A stretch of 52,099 nucleotides of DNA from Phocaeicola coprophilus DSM 18228 = JCM 13818 (lineage in GTDB: Bacteria; Bacteroidota; Bacteroidia; Bacteroidales; Bacteroidaceae): NCBI RefSeq assembly GCF_000157915.1, contig NZ_EQ973636.1, positions 1 through 52,099 of the forward strand, written 5' to 3'. Made by a program: the position numbers and the translations under genes. Shown here in pieces: positions 10,339-18,012 of the stretch; position 1 is the first letter of the stretch, and each line of letters begins with the position of its first letter. The notes below the pieces were generated by a model. It did no database searches. It worked only from the letters and a program-made list of their open reading frames with translations, and was not told the DNA's origin.

Positions 10339-11489
10339 TCTTCCAGAGCTTTCTGATGATTGATGACCGGATTGGCATACATGGTCAGCATGCATTTCCG
10401 CAGGAATTGTTCGTCTTTGTCGGGAAGCGAAATCATATCCAGTTTTTTCTGGAGATAAGTATTGAATCGGGCTACGTCTTCCGTTGTATATCGGGAAGCA
10501 AAGTGCTGGTTTCCTTCCAACAGATCACATGCAATGTAATTTCCCGGATATAAGCGGTAGTTGAGATGGATGTAGTGATCGATCAGACTGGCTGTCCGTG
10601 CAAACACTTCTGTTTTGGGAAGTCCGCGGAAAGCTTCCAACTCTTCGTTGATACAGGGAGCTGTCTGGAAATGTACATGTCCTTTGTAGCCGAAGATACC
10701 GGTCTGCATGTTTTGCAAATCGTCCTCCTGGCTTTTCTTGAATCCTTCGATATCCCGTTTCTGCTGCATTTCCATAGCCTTCAGATAGTCGCATGGGTCA
10801 TATTCGTATGACAGGGAAGTCGGAACGATGTTGAGTTCCTTCAGACGGTCAACATAATCACCTTCTCCTCCCATTGCCAGCATTTTCAGTACGCTCTCCT
10901 GTGTCCGGTCATTAGAATCCTTAGCCCGTCCTTCCCGTTGGGCTATCCAGATATTTTCTTTCTTTTGAGTCAGGGCAAAGTGGATGTAGCGGGACATGCG
11001 CATGGAAGATTCCAGAATCTGCTTGCGGTTGATTGTACGCTGTACGATGAATGCCTTGTTGACGCGTACCAGTTTCTTTATCCAGGGGAAAATCAACAGA
11101 TTGTCACCGATTGCGATTTCTACCGTGTTCGGAAATCCGTTGTCCAGCAGACCGACGGAAAGGAATCCTGGGTCGAGTACGATGTCTCTGTGATTAGAAA
11201 CGAAAGTATAGTTTCTTGTTTTATCATTCAGAGATGAGGTGTCCATGTCGAATCCGTCACTATGCTGATCCATGATGTCATGAAGCAGCTTGTGGAAAAA
11301 AGTTTTCTGTACTTCCAGATTGGTTTTGCACTGGCGAAGTTTTGCACAGAGGATTTCAACAGGCACATCAGGAATTATGCGAGTCATAATGTCCTGGAAA
11401 GTAGGATCAGCTATCAATTCCTCGAAAATCTGAGGAAGTTCTTCAGGCAAATAGGGCCGTATTTCGTCAAACTCGGCAGGAATGTTCAT
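10335..11489 (-). CDS. PlsC-like acyltransferase
   Basis: A 384-residue cytoplasmic-side acyltransferase of the glycerophosphate/lysophospholipid type. The catalytic box is SNHRDIVLD starting with H100; five residues separate H100 and D106, one more than the usual HX4D. A second box resembling the acyl-acceptor motif reads IAQREGRAKDS. There is no signal peptide or clear membrane span; the C-terminal third is helical. The acyl acceptor cannot be told from sequence. It heads the leftward set with the NigD-like and rhodanese lipoproteins. Upstream, a TAACTTTG box (11521-11528, read leftward) is the likely -7 element. Confidence 0.8.
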   Translation of the reverse strand: MNIPAEFDEIRPYLPEELPQIFEELIADPTFQDIMTRIIPDVPVEILCAKLRQCKTNLEVQKTFFHKLLHDIMDQHSDGFDMDTSSLNDKTRNYTFVSNHRDIVLDPGFLSVGLLDNGFPNTVEIAIGDNLLIFPWIKKLVRVNKAFIVQRTINRKQILESSMRMSRYIHFALTQKKENIWIAQREGRAKDSNDRTQESVLKMLAMGGEGDYVDRLKELNIVPTSLSYEYDPCDYLKAMEMQQKRDIEGFKKSQEDDLQNMQTGIFGYKGHVHFQTAPCINEELEAFRGLPKTEVFARTASLIDHYIHLNYRLYPGNYIACDLLEGNQHFASRYTTEDVARFNTYLQKKLDMISLPDKDEQFLRKCMLTMYANPVINHQKALEE

Positions 11490-11520
11490 CTCAACTTACA
11501 ATTAATAGTTTAATGTAAGG

Positions 11521-11528
11521 CAAAGTTA
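11521..11528 (-). promoter_or_regulatory. -7 box for the acyltransferase operon
   Basis: Read leftward: TAACTTTG, an exact TAnnTTTG match 31 bp before the ATG. No TTG at the standard distance was found. Confidence 0.4.
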
Positions 11529-11577
11529 ATAAATATTCTGACAAATAAAATGCGCACAGGATATTTTTCATACAAAG

Positions 11578-11634
11578 AAAGTGTGTGAAACGGGCAGGTT
11601 TGATGGTATGCTGTTTCCCGTTTTCACACACTTT
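11578..11634 (-). terminator. Terminator after ddl
   Basis: A 17-bp arm (11578-11594) pairs with 11617-11634 with one bulged base; key sequence AAAGTGTGTGAAACGGG. It follows the ddl stop by 22 bp. Confidence 0.8.
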
Positions 11635-11656
11635 CCTAAAGTTCTGTATCCGGTTT

Positions 11657-12637
11657 TTATTGACGGAAATGATCTTCAATAATGTCTGTCATGACGTCCT
11701 TAATATCCAGTCCGGCAGCGCGTACCTGCTGTGGGATAAAGCTGGTAGCTGTCATACCTGGCGTGGTGTTAATCTCGAGCATATTGATCTTGTCGCCTTC
11801 CGTAATAATGTAATCTACGCGTACAATTCCTTTGCAATCCAGAATATCATAGATGGCAGAAGTCAGTTGCTGTACCCGCTGAGTCAGTTCCGGGCTGAGG
11901 CGTGCCGGTGTGATTTCAGTTACCTCACCTTTGTATTTGGCATTAAAGTCAAAGAATTCATTTTTGCTTACGACTTCAGTGATCGGAAATACTACTGATT
12001 TGTCGTGGGTCTTGTAGCAACCGTTAGCCAATTCAATTCCGTCCATAAAGGCTTCAATCATCACATCGTCTGATTCCTTGAACGCTGCTTCCAGGGCAGG
12101 CTGAATCTGTTCTTTGGTCTTTACTTTGGTAACTCCGAAACTGGAACCGCTGGCATTCGGCTTGATGAAGCAGGGAAGTCCGATGGTTTCTATGACCTGT
12201 TCGTCGGTGATACCGTTCTTTTTCTTCACCAGTAAGGATTCGGCTACGCGGATACCAAACCCTTTCAGGTATTGGTTAAGCAGGAATTTACTGAAGGTCA
12301 AGGCTGATACTAGTACGTCACAGGTGGAATAGGGCATGCCTATCAGTTCAAAGTAACCTTGCAGGATTCCGTTCTCTCCCGGAGTTCCATGAATGGTGAT
12401 ATAAGCGAAGTCCGGCTTGATTCTTTTCCCGTTTTCTTCGAAACTGAAATCATTCTTGTCGATTGCGGCGCGTGTTCCGTCCGGCAAGATTGCTTCCCAG
12501 CTTTTGTGTGTGAGCTCTACAATGTAGAGGTTGTATTTTTGTTGATCGATGAAGGAATAGATACCTTCTGCACTTTTCATGGAAACTCCGTGTTCGGAAG
12601 AGTCTCCTCCTGCTACAATAGCAATTGTACGTTTCAT
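11657..12637 (-). CDS. ddl: D-alanine--D-alanine ligase
   Basis: A 326-residue ATP-grasp enzyme that joins two D-alanines for the peptidoglycan stem. The N-terminal substrate loop reads GGDSSEHGVS (family usual GG.S.EHEVS, so Gly replaces Glu at one place). Further motifs: KPNASGSSFGVTKV (ATP binding), RVDYIITEGD and EINTTPGMT (metal-binding Asn/Glu end). The open frame runs upstream to 12670, but that would overlap rluD; the methionine at 12637 is the family start and lies 2 bp after the rluD stop. It is last in the PASTA-rluD-ddl operon. Confidence 0.95.
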   Translation of the reverse strand: MKRTIAIVAGGDSSEHGVSMKSAEGIYSFIDQQKYNLYIVELTHKSWEAILPDGTRAAIDKNDFSFEENGKRIKPDFAYITIHGTPGENGILQGYFELIGMPYSTCDVLVSALTFSKFLLNQYLKGFGIRVAESLLVKKKNGITDEQVIETIGLPCFIKPNASGSSFGVTKVKTKEQIQPALEAAFKESDDVMIEAFMDGIELANGCYKTHDKSVVFPITEVVSKNEFFDFNAKYKGEVTEITPARLSPELTQRVQQLTSAIYDILDCKGIVRVDYIITEGDKINMLEINTTPGMTATSFIPQQVRAAGLDIKDVMTDIIEDHFRQ

Positions 12638-12639
12638 AA

Positions 12640-13704
12640 TTATTCTCTGTTGCTGATATAGGTTCTCCATCGCTCCAGCAGACGGGTCATGTCTTCAGGC
12701 AGTTCTGAAGTAAAGAACATCTCTTCTTTCGTACGGGGATGCACGAAGCCTAACGTCTTGGCATGAAGAGCCTGTCGGGGGCAAATATCGAAGCAGTTAT
12801 TAACGAATTGTTTGTATTTACTGAAATGAGTTCCTTTTAAAATTTCATGGCCTCCATACCGTTCGTCATTGAAAAGTACATGTCCGATGTGTTTCATGTG
12901 CACACGGATTTGATGCGTACGTCCGGTTTCGAGTACACATTTTACCAGTGTGACATATCCCAGCCGTTCCAATACCTGATAATGAGTAACGGCATGTTTT
13001 CCCTGAGTCGGGTCAGATATTACTGCCATTTGCATGCGGTCCCGCGGATTCCGGCCGATGTTTCCGGTGATGGTACCTTCGTCCTCTTCCACGATTCCCC
13101 AGACAAGGGCATTATATTCGCGCTTGGTTGTTTTATTGTAGAACTGTAATCCCAGGTTTGTTTTCGCATCAGGTGTCTTGGCTATAACCAGCAGCCCGGA
13201 AGTATCTTTATCGATACGGTGTACCAGTCCCACTTGCGGATCGTTGGGATTATATGTTGGAACGTCACGCAGATGCCATGCAATTGCATTGACCAGTGTT
13301 CCGTGGTAATTGCCGCATCCCGGATGAACCACCAGTCCGGCCGGTTTGTTAATAACCATCAGATCCTCGTCTTCATACACAACATCCAGCGGAATATCTT
13401 CCGGAATGATGTCGTTCTCGTAGCGAGGTCTGTCCATCATGACGGTCAGTACGTCCTGCGGCTTGACTTTGTAGCTGCTTTTGACAGGCTTTCCGTTAGC
13501 CATAACGAATCCGGCATCGGCTGCTGTCTGTATACGGTTGCGTGAAGCATTGACAATACGTTCAAAAAGATATTTATCTATTCGTACGGGACTTTGTCCT
13601 TTGTCGACCACCACCCGGAAATGCTCATAAAGTTCGGGTGTTCCGCTGACCGGTTCCAAATCATCCAGCGTTTCGTCCAGTTCATCTATATAGTCTTCTG
13701 CCAT
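12640..13704 (-). CDS. rluD: 23S rRNA pseudouridine synthase RluD
   Basis: A 354-residue RluA-family synthase with an N-terminal S4 RNA-binding domain (about 37-95) and the catalytic domain after it. The signature VHRIDKDTSG contains the expected catalytic aspartate D165. Length and the acidic N-terminal leader (AEDYIDELDETLDDLE) fit Bacteroidetes RluD, which modifies helix 69 of 23S rRNA. It starts 25 bp after the PASTA gene stop and is followed at once by ddl. Confidence 0.92.
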   Translation of the reverse strand: MAEDYIDELDETLDDLEPVSGTPELYEHFRVVVDKGQSPVRIDKYLFERIVNASRNRIQTAADAGFVMANGKPVKSSYKVKPQDVLTVMMDRPRYENDIIPEDIPLDVVYEDEDLMVINKPAGLVVHPGCGNYHGTLVNAIAWHLRDVPTYNPNDPQVGLVHRIDKDTSGLLVIAKTPDAKTNLGLQFYNKTTKREYNALVWGIVEEDEGTITGNIGRNPRDRMQMAVISDPTQGKHAVTHYQVLERLGYVTLVKCVLETGRTHQIRVHMKHIGHVLFNDERYGGHEILKGTHFSKYKQFVNNCFDICPRQALHAKTLGFVHPRTKEEMFFTSELPEDMTRLLERWRTYISNRE

Positions 13705-13729
13705 TCGTTACAGTTTGTTTTATAGGTTA

Positions 13730-14377
13730 TTAAAACCACGAATCATCTACTTGCGGTTGGTCTTCTTCTGTATTCATTTCCGTCTGAATGGAGAATGAAT
13801 CTACAGCCAGTGAATCCTGAAGCTTCTTATTTCCGACACATAAGGTAAGCAAGGCTTCATGAGGAACTTTGTCTCCTGTCTGAAGTGCCCGTCCCCGGTA
13901 CTTGATTCCGTATACCCAGTCCTGCTCACCAGCAATGTATTCCGGTTCTGTCAGTCTGAAGCCGATGGATTTCAGCTTGGCAGCAGCCTGGCGAAGCGAA
14001 CTGTTGTCGATCAGGTCCGGCAGTTTGACCAATGGAACATCGCTGGTTGTAACGGTCAGATAGACAGCCCGTCCTTCCTTTACCCGCGAACCGCCCACGG
14101 GAGTCTGTTCCAGTACCATGCCGGCCGGCATACCTTTGACATAGCTGGAGTCAACGATAATTGCTTTCAGTTGCTGGGCATTCAGTGATTTCTCTGCTTC
14201 CAGCATGCTCTTGTTCTTCACGTTGGGAACAACGTAAGATTCACCGTGATGGGTATAAATATCCAGTCCGTATAATGTGCCCCAGCACACTGCAATGATA
14301 ACCACGATCATGGCTATCAGATTAATCCAGAAGAAACGGTTCTTTTGGAATGAAAAGAAATCTTTCAGTGTAACCAT
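13730..14377 (-). CDS. Membrane-anchored PASTA-domain protein
   Basis: A 215-residue protein with a short cytoplasmic start, one membrane segment (about 16-38) and two PASTA repeats outside (about 48-111 and 115-183; note YVVPNV..M....AE..L and LPDLI..SLRQA..KL). PASTA domains bind muropeptides or beta-lactam-like ligands in other proteins. There is no kinase or penicillin-binding domain here, so it is a stand-alone wall-sensing or scaffold protein; the exact role is unknown. The C-terminal tail is acidic. It heads an operon with rluD and ddl, which links it to cell-wall synthesis. Confidence 0.85.
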   Translation of the reverse strand: MVTLKDFFSFQKNRFFWINLIAMIVVIIAVCWGTLYGLDIYTHHGESYVVPNVKNKSMLEAEKSLNAQQLKAIIVDSSYVKGMPAGMVLEQTPVGGSRVKEGRAVYLTVTTSDVPLVKLPDLIDNSSLRQAAAKLKSIGFRLTEPEYIAGEQDWVYGIKYRGRALQTGDKVPHEALLTLCVGNKKLQDSLAVDSFSIQTEMNTEEDQPQVDDSWF

Positions 14378-14397
14378 ATAATACTTTTAAAATAAAT

Positions 14398-14464
14398 CAG
14401 GCGCGGATTACGTTTGATTACGCGGACAACTAAGAATCCGTGTAATCCGCGTAATCCGCGCCTG
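14398..14464. repeat. Large GC-rich palindrome, probable rpmH terminator
   Basis: CAGGCGCGGATTACG (14398-14412) pairs perfectly with CGTAATCCGCGCCTG (14450-14464). An inner pairing (ATTACGCGGA with TCCGTGTAAT, one G·T) continues the hairpin. The interior repeats the 'TAATCCGCG' unit several times, a motif I associate with dispersed palindromes in Bacteroides genomes. It lies between rpmH and the PASTA gene, both leftward. Confidence 0.7.
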
Positions 14465-14524
14465 TAAAGAAGAAACATCGTCCGGAGACGAGACCTTCTT
14501 AAATTCTATTTCCAACGCACACGG

Positions 14525-14686
14525 TTATGCTTTAACTCCGTTGTATTCGTCAGATACAGTTAATTTCTTGCGGCCTTTAGCGCGACGTGCAGCCAATACT
14601 CGGCGACCGTTTGCGGTAGCCATTCTTTCACGGAAACCGTGTTTGTTTCTTCTCTTTCTGTTAGAGGGTTGGAATGTTCTTTTCAT
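14525..14686 (-). CDS. rpmH: 50S ribosomal protein L34
   Basis: A 53-residue, strongly basic protein starting [13 protein letters not shown] and containing [24 protein letters not shown] and a C-terminal VSDEYNG stretch. This is the full length and standard pattern of L34 with the Bacteroidetes-type tail. It is a structural protein of the large ribosomal subunit. It is divergent from efp, and the two promoters face each other. In this genome no dnaA or rnpA is next to it within view. Confidence 0.97.
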   Translation of the reverse strand: MKRTFQPSNRKRRNKHGFRERMATANGRRVLAARRAKGRKKLTVSDEYNGVKA

Positions 14687-14730
14687 TTTCGTATATACTA
14701 TTTATGTTATTATTCTATGCGTTCGGGCTG

Positions 14731-14761
14731 CAAAATTAGTGACTTTTTTTTAATATACAAA
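14731..14761 (-). promoter_or_regulatory. rpmH promoter
   Basis: Read leftward: TTTG (14761-14758), 19-bp gap, TAATTTTG (14738-14731). A full match to the Bacteroidetes consensus. Confidence 0.75.
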
Positions 14762-14788
14762 GGGCTAAGTCATTTTTAGACAAAACTT

Positions 14789-14820
14789 TTTGTGTTTTTT
14801 CGTGATTTAGATTAATTTTG
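14789..14820 (+). promoter_or_regulatory. efp promoter
   Basis: TTTG (14789-14792), 20-bp gap, TAATTTTG (14813-14820), followed by GCAGCC. The same -7 octamer and the same next bases GCAGCC occur at the opposing rpmH promoter. Confidence 0.75.
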
Positions 14821-14876
14821 CAGCCGAATTCAGTTATAGAATAATTTATAATCACATTAATAAAAGAATACTAGTT

Positions 14877-15443
14877 ATGATTAACGCTCAAGACATTAAA
14901 ATCGGAACTGCGATCCGTATGGACGGTAAGCTGTATTTCTGTATTGATTTCCTGCATGTAAAACCGGGTAAGGGTAACACTTTCATGCGTACTAAACTGA
15001 AAGATGTTGTAGACGGTTACGTGTTGGAACGTCGTTTCAATATCGGTGAAAAGCTGGAAGATGTACGTGTAGAACGTCGTCCTTATCAGTTCCTTTATAA
15101 AGAAGGTGAAGACTATATCTTCATGAATCAGGAAACTTACGAACAGGTTCCTATCGCTCACGACCTGATTGAAGGTGTAGACTTCCTGAAAGAAGAAATG
15201 GTGATCGATGTTGTATCTGACGCTTCTACAGAAACTATCTTGTTTGCTGAGTTGCCGGTGAAAGTTCAGCTGAAGGTTACTTACACTGAACCGGGTCTGA
15301 AGGGCGATACAGCTACCAATGCAACAAAACCTGCAACTGTTGAAACTGGTGCTACTGTACGTGTGCCTTTGTTCATCAACCAGGATGAAATCATCGAAGT
15401 TGACACTCGTGACGGTTCTTATGTTGGTCGCGTAAAAGCATAA
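14877..15443 (+). CDS. efp: Translation elongation factor P
   Basis: A 188-residue EF-P of standard length: KOW-like N-terminal domain and two OB-fold domains. The tip loop is KPGKGNTF with a lysine at position 32, the residue modified or used unmodified to rescue ribosomes stalled on polyproline. The end VDTRDGSYVGRVKA fits the family. It is monocistronic: own promoter upstream and a hairpin terminator downstream. Confidence 0.97.
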   Translation: MINAQDIKIGTAIRMDGKLYFCIDFLHVKPGKGNTFMRTKLKDVVDGYVLERRFNIGEKLEDVRVERRPYQFLYKEGEDYIFMNQETYEQVPIAHDLIEGVDFLKEEMVIDVVSDASTETILFAELPVKVQLKVTYTEPGLKGDTATNATKPATVETGATVRVPLFINQDEIIEVDTRDGSYVGRVKA

Positions 15444-15464
15444 TTGATTTATCCTTATAAGACG

Positions 15465-15494
15465 GCAGCCATCCTTCTTCGGAAGAATGGCTGC
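15465..15494. terminator. Terminator after efp
   Basis: GCAGCCAT and CTTC pair with GAAG and ATGGCTGC around a TTCG tetraloop; one C/A mismatch interrupts the 12-bp stem. A T-rich run follows rightward. It also lies after the leftward beta-barrel gene. Confidence 0.85.
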
Positions 15495-15524
15495 TGTTGT
15501 TTTTATACTGTTGGTGTAATCGCA

Positions 15525-16409
15525 TCAGAACAGAACAATACCTGCGGATAAGGCTGAGAACTTAGGTCCATAGGCCGCATCCAAAATCTGGCACGGACTG
15601 TATTTCACGTAGATACCGACAATCTTGCATTGGAAAGAAGCCTGAAGATCAACCGTGACGGGAGTCTGGTGGATATTGTTGTCGGTTATTTTATAGGATT
15701 CCCCGTCCAGCTTGTAGCGGGTTTTCAGGCTGGCATGCGTATTGAAGTTGATAATGGCTCCCAGATCAAATCCCAGTCCGTTTTTGAATTTGTGACTGAT
15801 CATCATCGGAACCGACCAGCTGAAAATCTTGATGCGTGAGAACTGGATATCTGCTCCTTCCGGATAACTTCCCAGCACCAGATTACTGCCTTCCTTAATG
15901 AAACGTTGTTTGCCGGTCATTCGGTAATTTCGCCAGCTTCCTGCTATTCCGATAGAGAAATAAGTGTTTGTCCGCCAGGGATAGTAAGCCCAGCCTAAAG
16001 TTGGAGTCGTAATTTCCCAGGAAGAAGCCATATTGACATCCATGCCGGCCGGAGTATTGAGGGCGGTTGATAATCCCAGTTTGAGATCTTTCAGAATTAC
16101 AGCATTACGTTTGCGCTTGCCTTGTGCAGTCTGTTTGCGGAAAGGTATGTTGAAGTCCCAGTTACCATTCCGTTCTTTGGTTACGGAGGACTCAGATCCG
16201 GAAAGGTTGACTTCGCGTACATAATGAAAATCCGGATTTCCATTTTCTCCTTCTATTTCAACTGTCAGTTGTTTGTCTGATTGTCGCAATGTTACCCGGT
16301 CTGGGTTTTCTATGCTGACTGTATGAGTTACTTCCAGTGAATCTCTTGTTTGGGCATACATATCTGCCATAAAGAGTAAACTTGTTGCCAGTAAGATTAT
16401 TTTTTTCAT
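15525..16409 (-). CDS. Outer-membrane beta-barrel protein
   Basis: A 294-residue exported protein with a signal peptide (MKKIILLATSLLFMADMYAQ). After an N-terminal beta-rich stretch (about 25-100) the rest alternates hydrophobic and polar residues in the way of an outer-membrane barrel (WAYYPWRTNTYFSIGIAGSWRNYR, later repeats) and ends in phenylalanine (GIVLF), the usual barrel-assembly signal. The ligand or role is unknown. It is the fourth and last gene of the ECF-sigma operon, with a 25-bp gap after the small secreted protein gene, so it is probably an output of the sigma system. Confidence 0.75.
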   Translation of the reverse strand: MKKIILLATSLLFMADMYAQTRDSLEVTHTVSIENPDRVTLRQSDKQLTVEIEGENGNPDFHYVREVNLSGSESSVTKERNGNWDFNIPFRKQTAQGKRKRNAVILKDLKLGLSTALNTPAGMDVNMASSWEITTPTLGWAYYPWRTNTYFSIGIAGSWRNYRMTGKQRFIKEGSNLVLGSYPEGADIQFSRIKIFSWSVPMMISHKFKNGLGFDLGAIINFNTHASLKTRYKLDGESYKITDNNIHQTPVTVDLQASFQCKIVGIYVKYSPCQILDAAYGPKFSALSAGIVLF

Positions 16410-16434
16410 ATGCTATCTGTGTTAATTGTTATTC

Positions 16435-16890
16435 TTATTGAAATAATTGTTTGAGTTCTTCCAGGGTGACTTGCCCCTCCATGTAGACGACTGTAGCCTC
16501 CGGCAGCTTTTCTCTTTCGGGCTTTACGGAAGTGTTGCGGTAGAAGAGGTATCTGAAAGTTCCTTCTTCTTCCGAAAAACAGTAGAAGCCATAGTACAGA
16601 CGGTTCCCGATTGTACCTACTTCCTTGTCCACGGCACTTTTTGCATCCTGACAGACCAGCGTTTCCATTTCCCGGAAAACGGCCGGAGCATTGGTCACCG
16701 TAAGGCTTCTGAACAGGCTCAGGTGATATTTCTTCAACTCCTTTCCTTTGATAAGCACTTCTACGGCTCTGTGATCTTTTTTAAAACGTCCGTCGAACAA
16801 GGTATTCACCTGCAGTCCCTTCTGGGCCATTAGAGGCAGAGCCAGCAGTGAAAGTATTCCTATTCCTATCCATCGTTGTATCATAAGCAT
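16435..16890 (-). CDS. Small secreted protein in the ECF-sigma operon
   Basis: A 151-residue protein with signal peptide (hydrophobic segment to LPLMAQ, about residues 1-22). The body is alpha/beta with two cysteines (VCQDAKS, YGFYCFSEEEG) and ends in a short helix (TLEELKQLFQ). I do not recognise a characterised family; it resembles proteins seen next to ECF sigma factors in Bacteroides genomes. It starts 7 bp after the putative anti-sigma gene, and the barrel gene follows. Confidence 0.7.
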   Translation of the reverse strand: MLMIQRWIGIGILSLLALPLMAQKGLQVNTLFDGRFKKDHRAVEVLIKGKELKKYHLSLFRSLTVTNAPAVFREMETLVCQDAKSAVDKEVGTIGNRLYYGFYCFSEEEGTFRYLFYRNTSVKPEREKLPEATVVYMEGQVTLEELKQLFQ

Positions 16891-16897
16891 TGTATTA

Positions 16898-17359
16898 TCA
16901 GTTGACAGACAAAGTATCCTTTTCTTCCAGCGTCTGGAAAATATCGGTAAGTTGTTTCTCCAGACTGTTTGCTTCTTCCGGATTGTGACGTACCTTCCCG
17001 ACAGATTTCATTGCTTCGTTCAGTACGGTTTCTGTATCGGTAATGCGTTCGCCATTGATGTAGGCAACGCAGACATCCTTTGTTCCGGCCAGTTGCCAGA
17101 CCGTAGCCGTCAGCAAGATGCCTGTTACAGCTGCTGCAGCGGCATAGCGGAATGTGTGAACTTGTCGTTTACGATGTGTTGCGCGTCCCATTGCCATAAA
17201 GCCCATAACGGCACGGAGCTCTTCGAAATCTTTGCTCTGTGATAGGGGAGTAGCCAGGAAACAAGCCAGCTCCTTTTCCTCTTCGGGAGTTGTTTCGGCT
17301 TCGAAGTAGCGCTCTGCCAGGTCTTTCCACTGTTGATATGTACGTTCGTTTCGTTTCAT
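16898..17359 (-). CDS. Putative anti-sigma factor, single-pass membrane protein
   Basis: A 153-residue protein from the chosen start. The N-terminal 75 or so residues are helical and cytoplasmic (QQWKDLAERYFEAETTPEEEKELACFL), as in anti-sigma domains; then a basic stretch, one membrane segment (about 79-98, YAAAAAVTGILLTATVW) and a periplasmic tail with AYINGERITD. No ZAS zinc motif (HX3CX2C) is present. The start at 17359 is chosen over the frame's earlier ATG (17383) because it gives an ATGA overlap with the sigma gene stop. Gene order sigma, then membrane protein, is the main reason for the call. Confidence 0.7.
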   Translation of the reverse strand: MKRNERTYQQWKDLAERYFEAETTPEEEKELACFLATPLSQSKDFEELRAVMGFMAMGRATHRKRQVHTFRYAAAAAVTGILLTATVWQLAGTKDVCVAYINGERITDTETVLNEAMKSVGKVRHNPEEANSLEKQLTDIFQTLEEKDTLSVN

Positions 17360-17862
17360 CGTTCCATTTGTTTTAAGTAACATGCTCTGATTTCTTTTCT
17401 GGCTCTCGACATTTGCATGCGGACAGCCGGGGGCTGCATGCCCAATATTTCCGCAATTTCTTCATAATCTTTATTTTCATACTCTTTCATGTGCAGGATT
17501 TGTCTCTGGAGCGGGGTCAGGTGAAGTTCAATGATTCTTTCGATGATCCGGAAACGCTCCTCCCTTTCCTGGGCTTCCGATTCCGGATCGCCCACCGCAT
17601 TGTCTCTGTTTTCGTCCAGTTCCACAGTCTGCAGGTGACTTTTGCGGCGCAGGATATCAATGCACAGATTCTTGACCGTTACCACCGTCAGCGCTTCCGC
17701 CTCTTCACGCGAACTGATCCGGTCTGCCTGTTTCCACAGGCGGAAGAAAGCTTCCTGCAGGGCATCGTCAGCGTCTTCCTGGCTGGGAAGAAAGCGCATG
17801 GCAAGCCTGAGAAAACCCTTCCTCAGTTCGGTGAAAGTGGATGTCAGTGTTTCTTTGCTCAT
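17356..17862 (-). CDS. ECF-type RNA polymerase sigma factor
   Basis: A 168-residue sigma-70 family factor with only region 2 and region 4. Region 2 reads FLPSQEDADDALQEAFFRLWKQ, region 4 LTPLQRQILHMKEYENKDYEEIAEILGMQPPAVR with the helix-turn-helix near the end. It should direct RNA polymerase to a small regulon, most likely including its own operon. It is first in the leftward operon with the putative anti-sigma, a small secreted protein and a beta-barrel. The promoter is unclear; a TAACTTTA box lies about 50 bp upstream. It is divergent from the glycosyltransferase gene. Confidence 0.9.
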   Translation of the reverse strand: MSKETLTSTFTELRKGFLRLAMRFLPSQEDADDALQEAFFRLWKQADRISSREEAEALTVVTVKNLCIDILRRKSHLQTVELDENRDNAVGDPESEAQEREERFRIIERIIELHLTPLQRQILHMKEYENKDYEEIAEILGMQPPAVRMQMSRARKEIRACYLKQMER

Positions 17863-17981
17863 GTTTTGTTATGGCCGTTCTTGTTTGTTTTCATAAAGCT
17901 AAACGTAAAGTTACGGTTTTTGTAACAGAAAAAAAGGAGAAAAAATGAATTGTGGCATGATTCGATGGAATAAGAAAAGTG

Positions 17982-17989
17982 TATATTTG
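17982..17989 (+). promoter_or_regulatory. -7 box for the glycosyltransferase-radC operon
   Basis: TATATTTG matches TAnnTTTG, 23 bp before the ATG at 18013. The -33 element is not obvious. Confidence 0.4.
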
Positions 17990-18012
17990 TACGGTTAACA
18001 GAAACAGCACTT

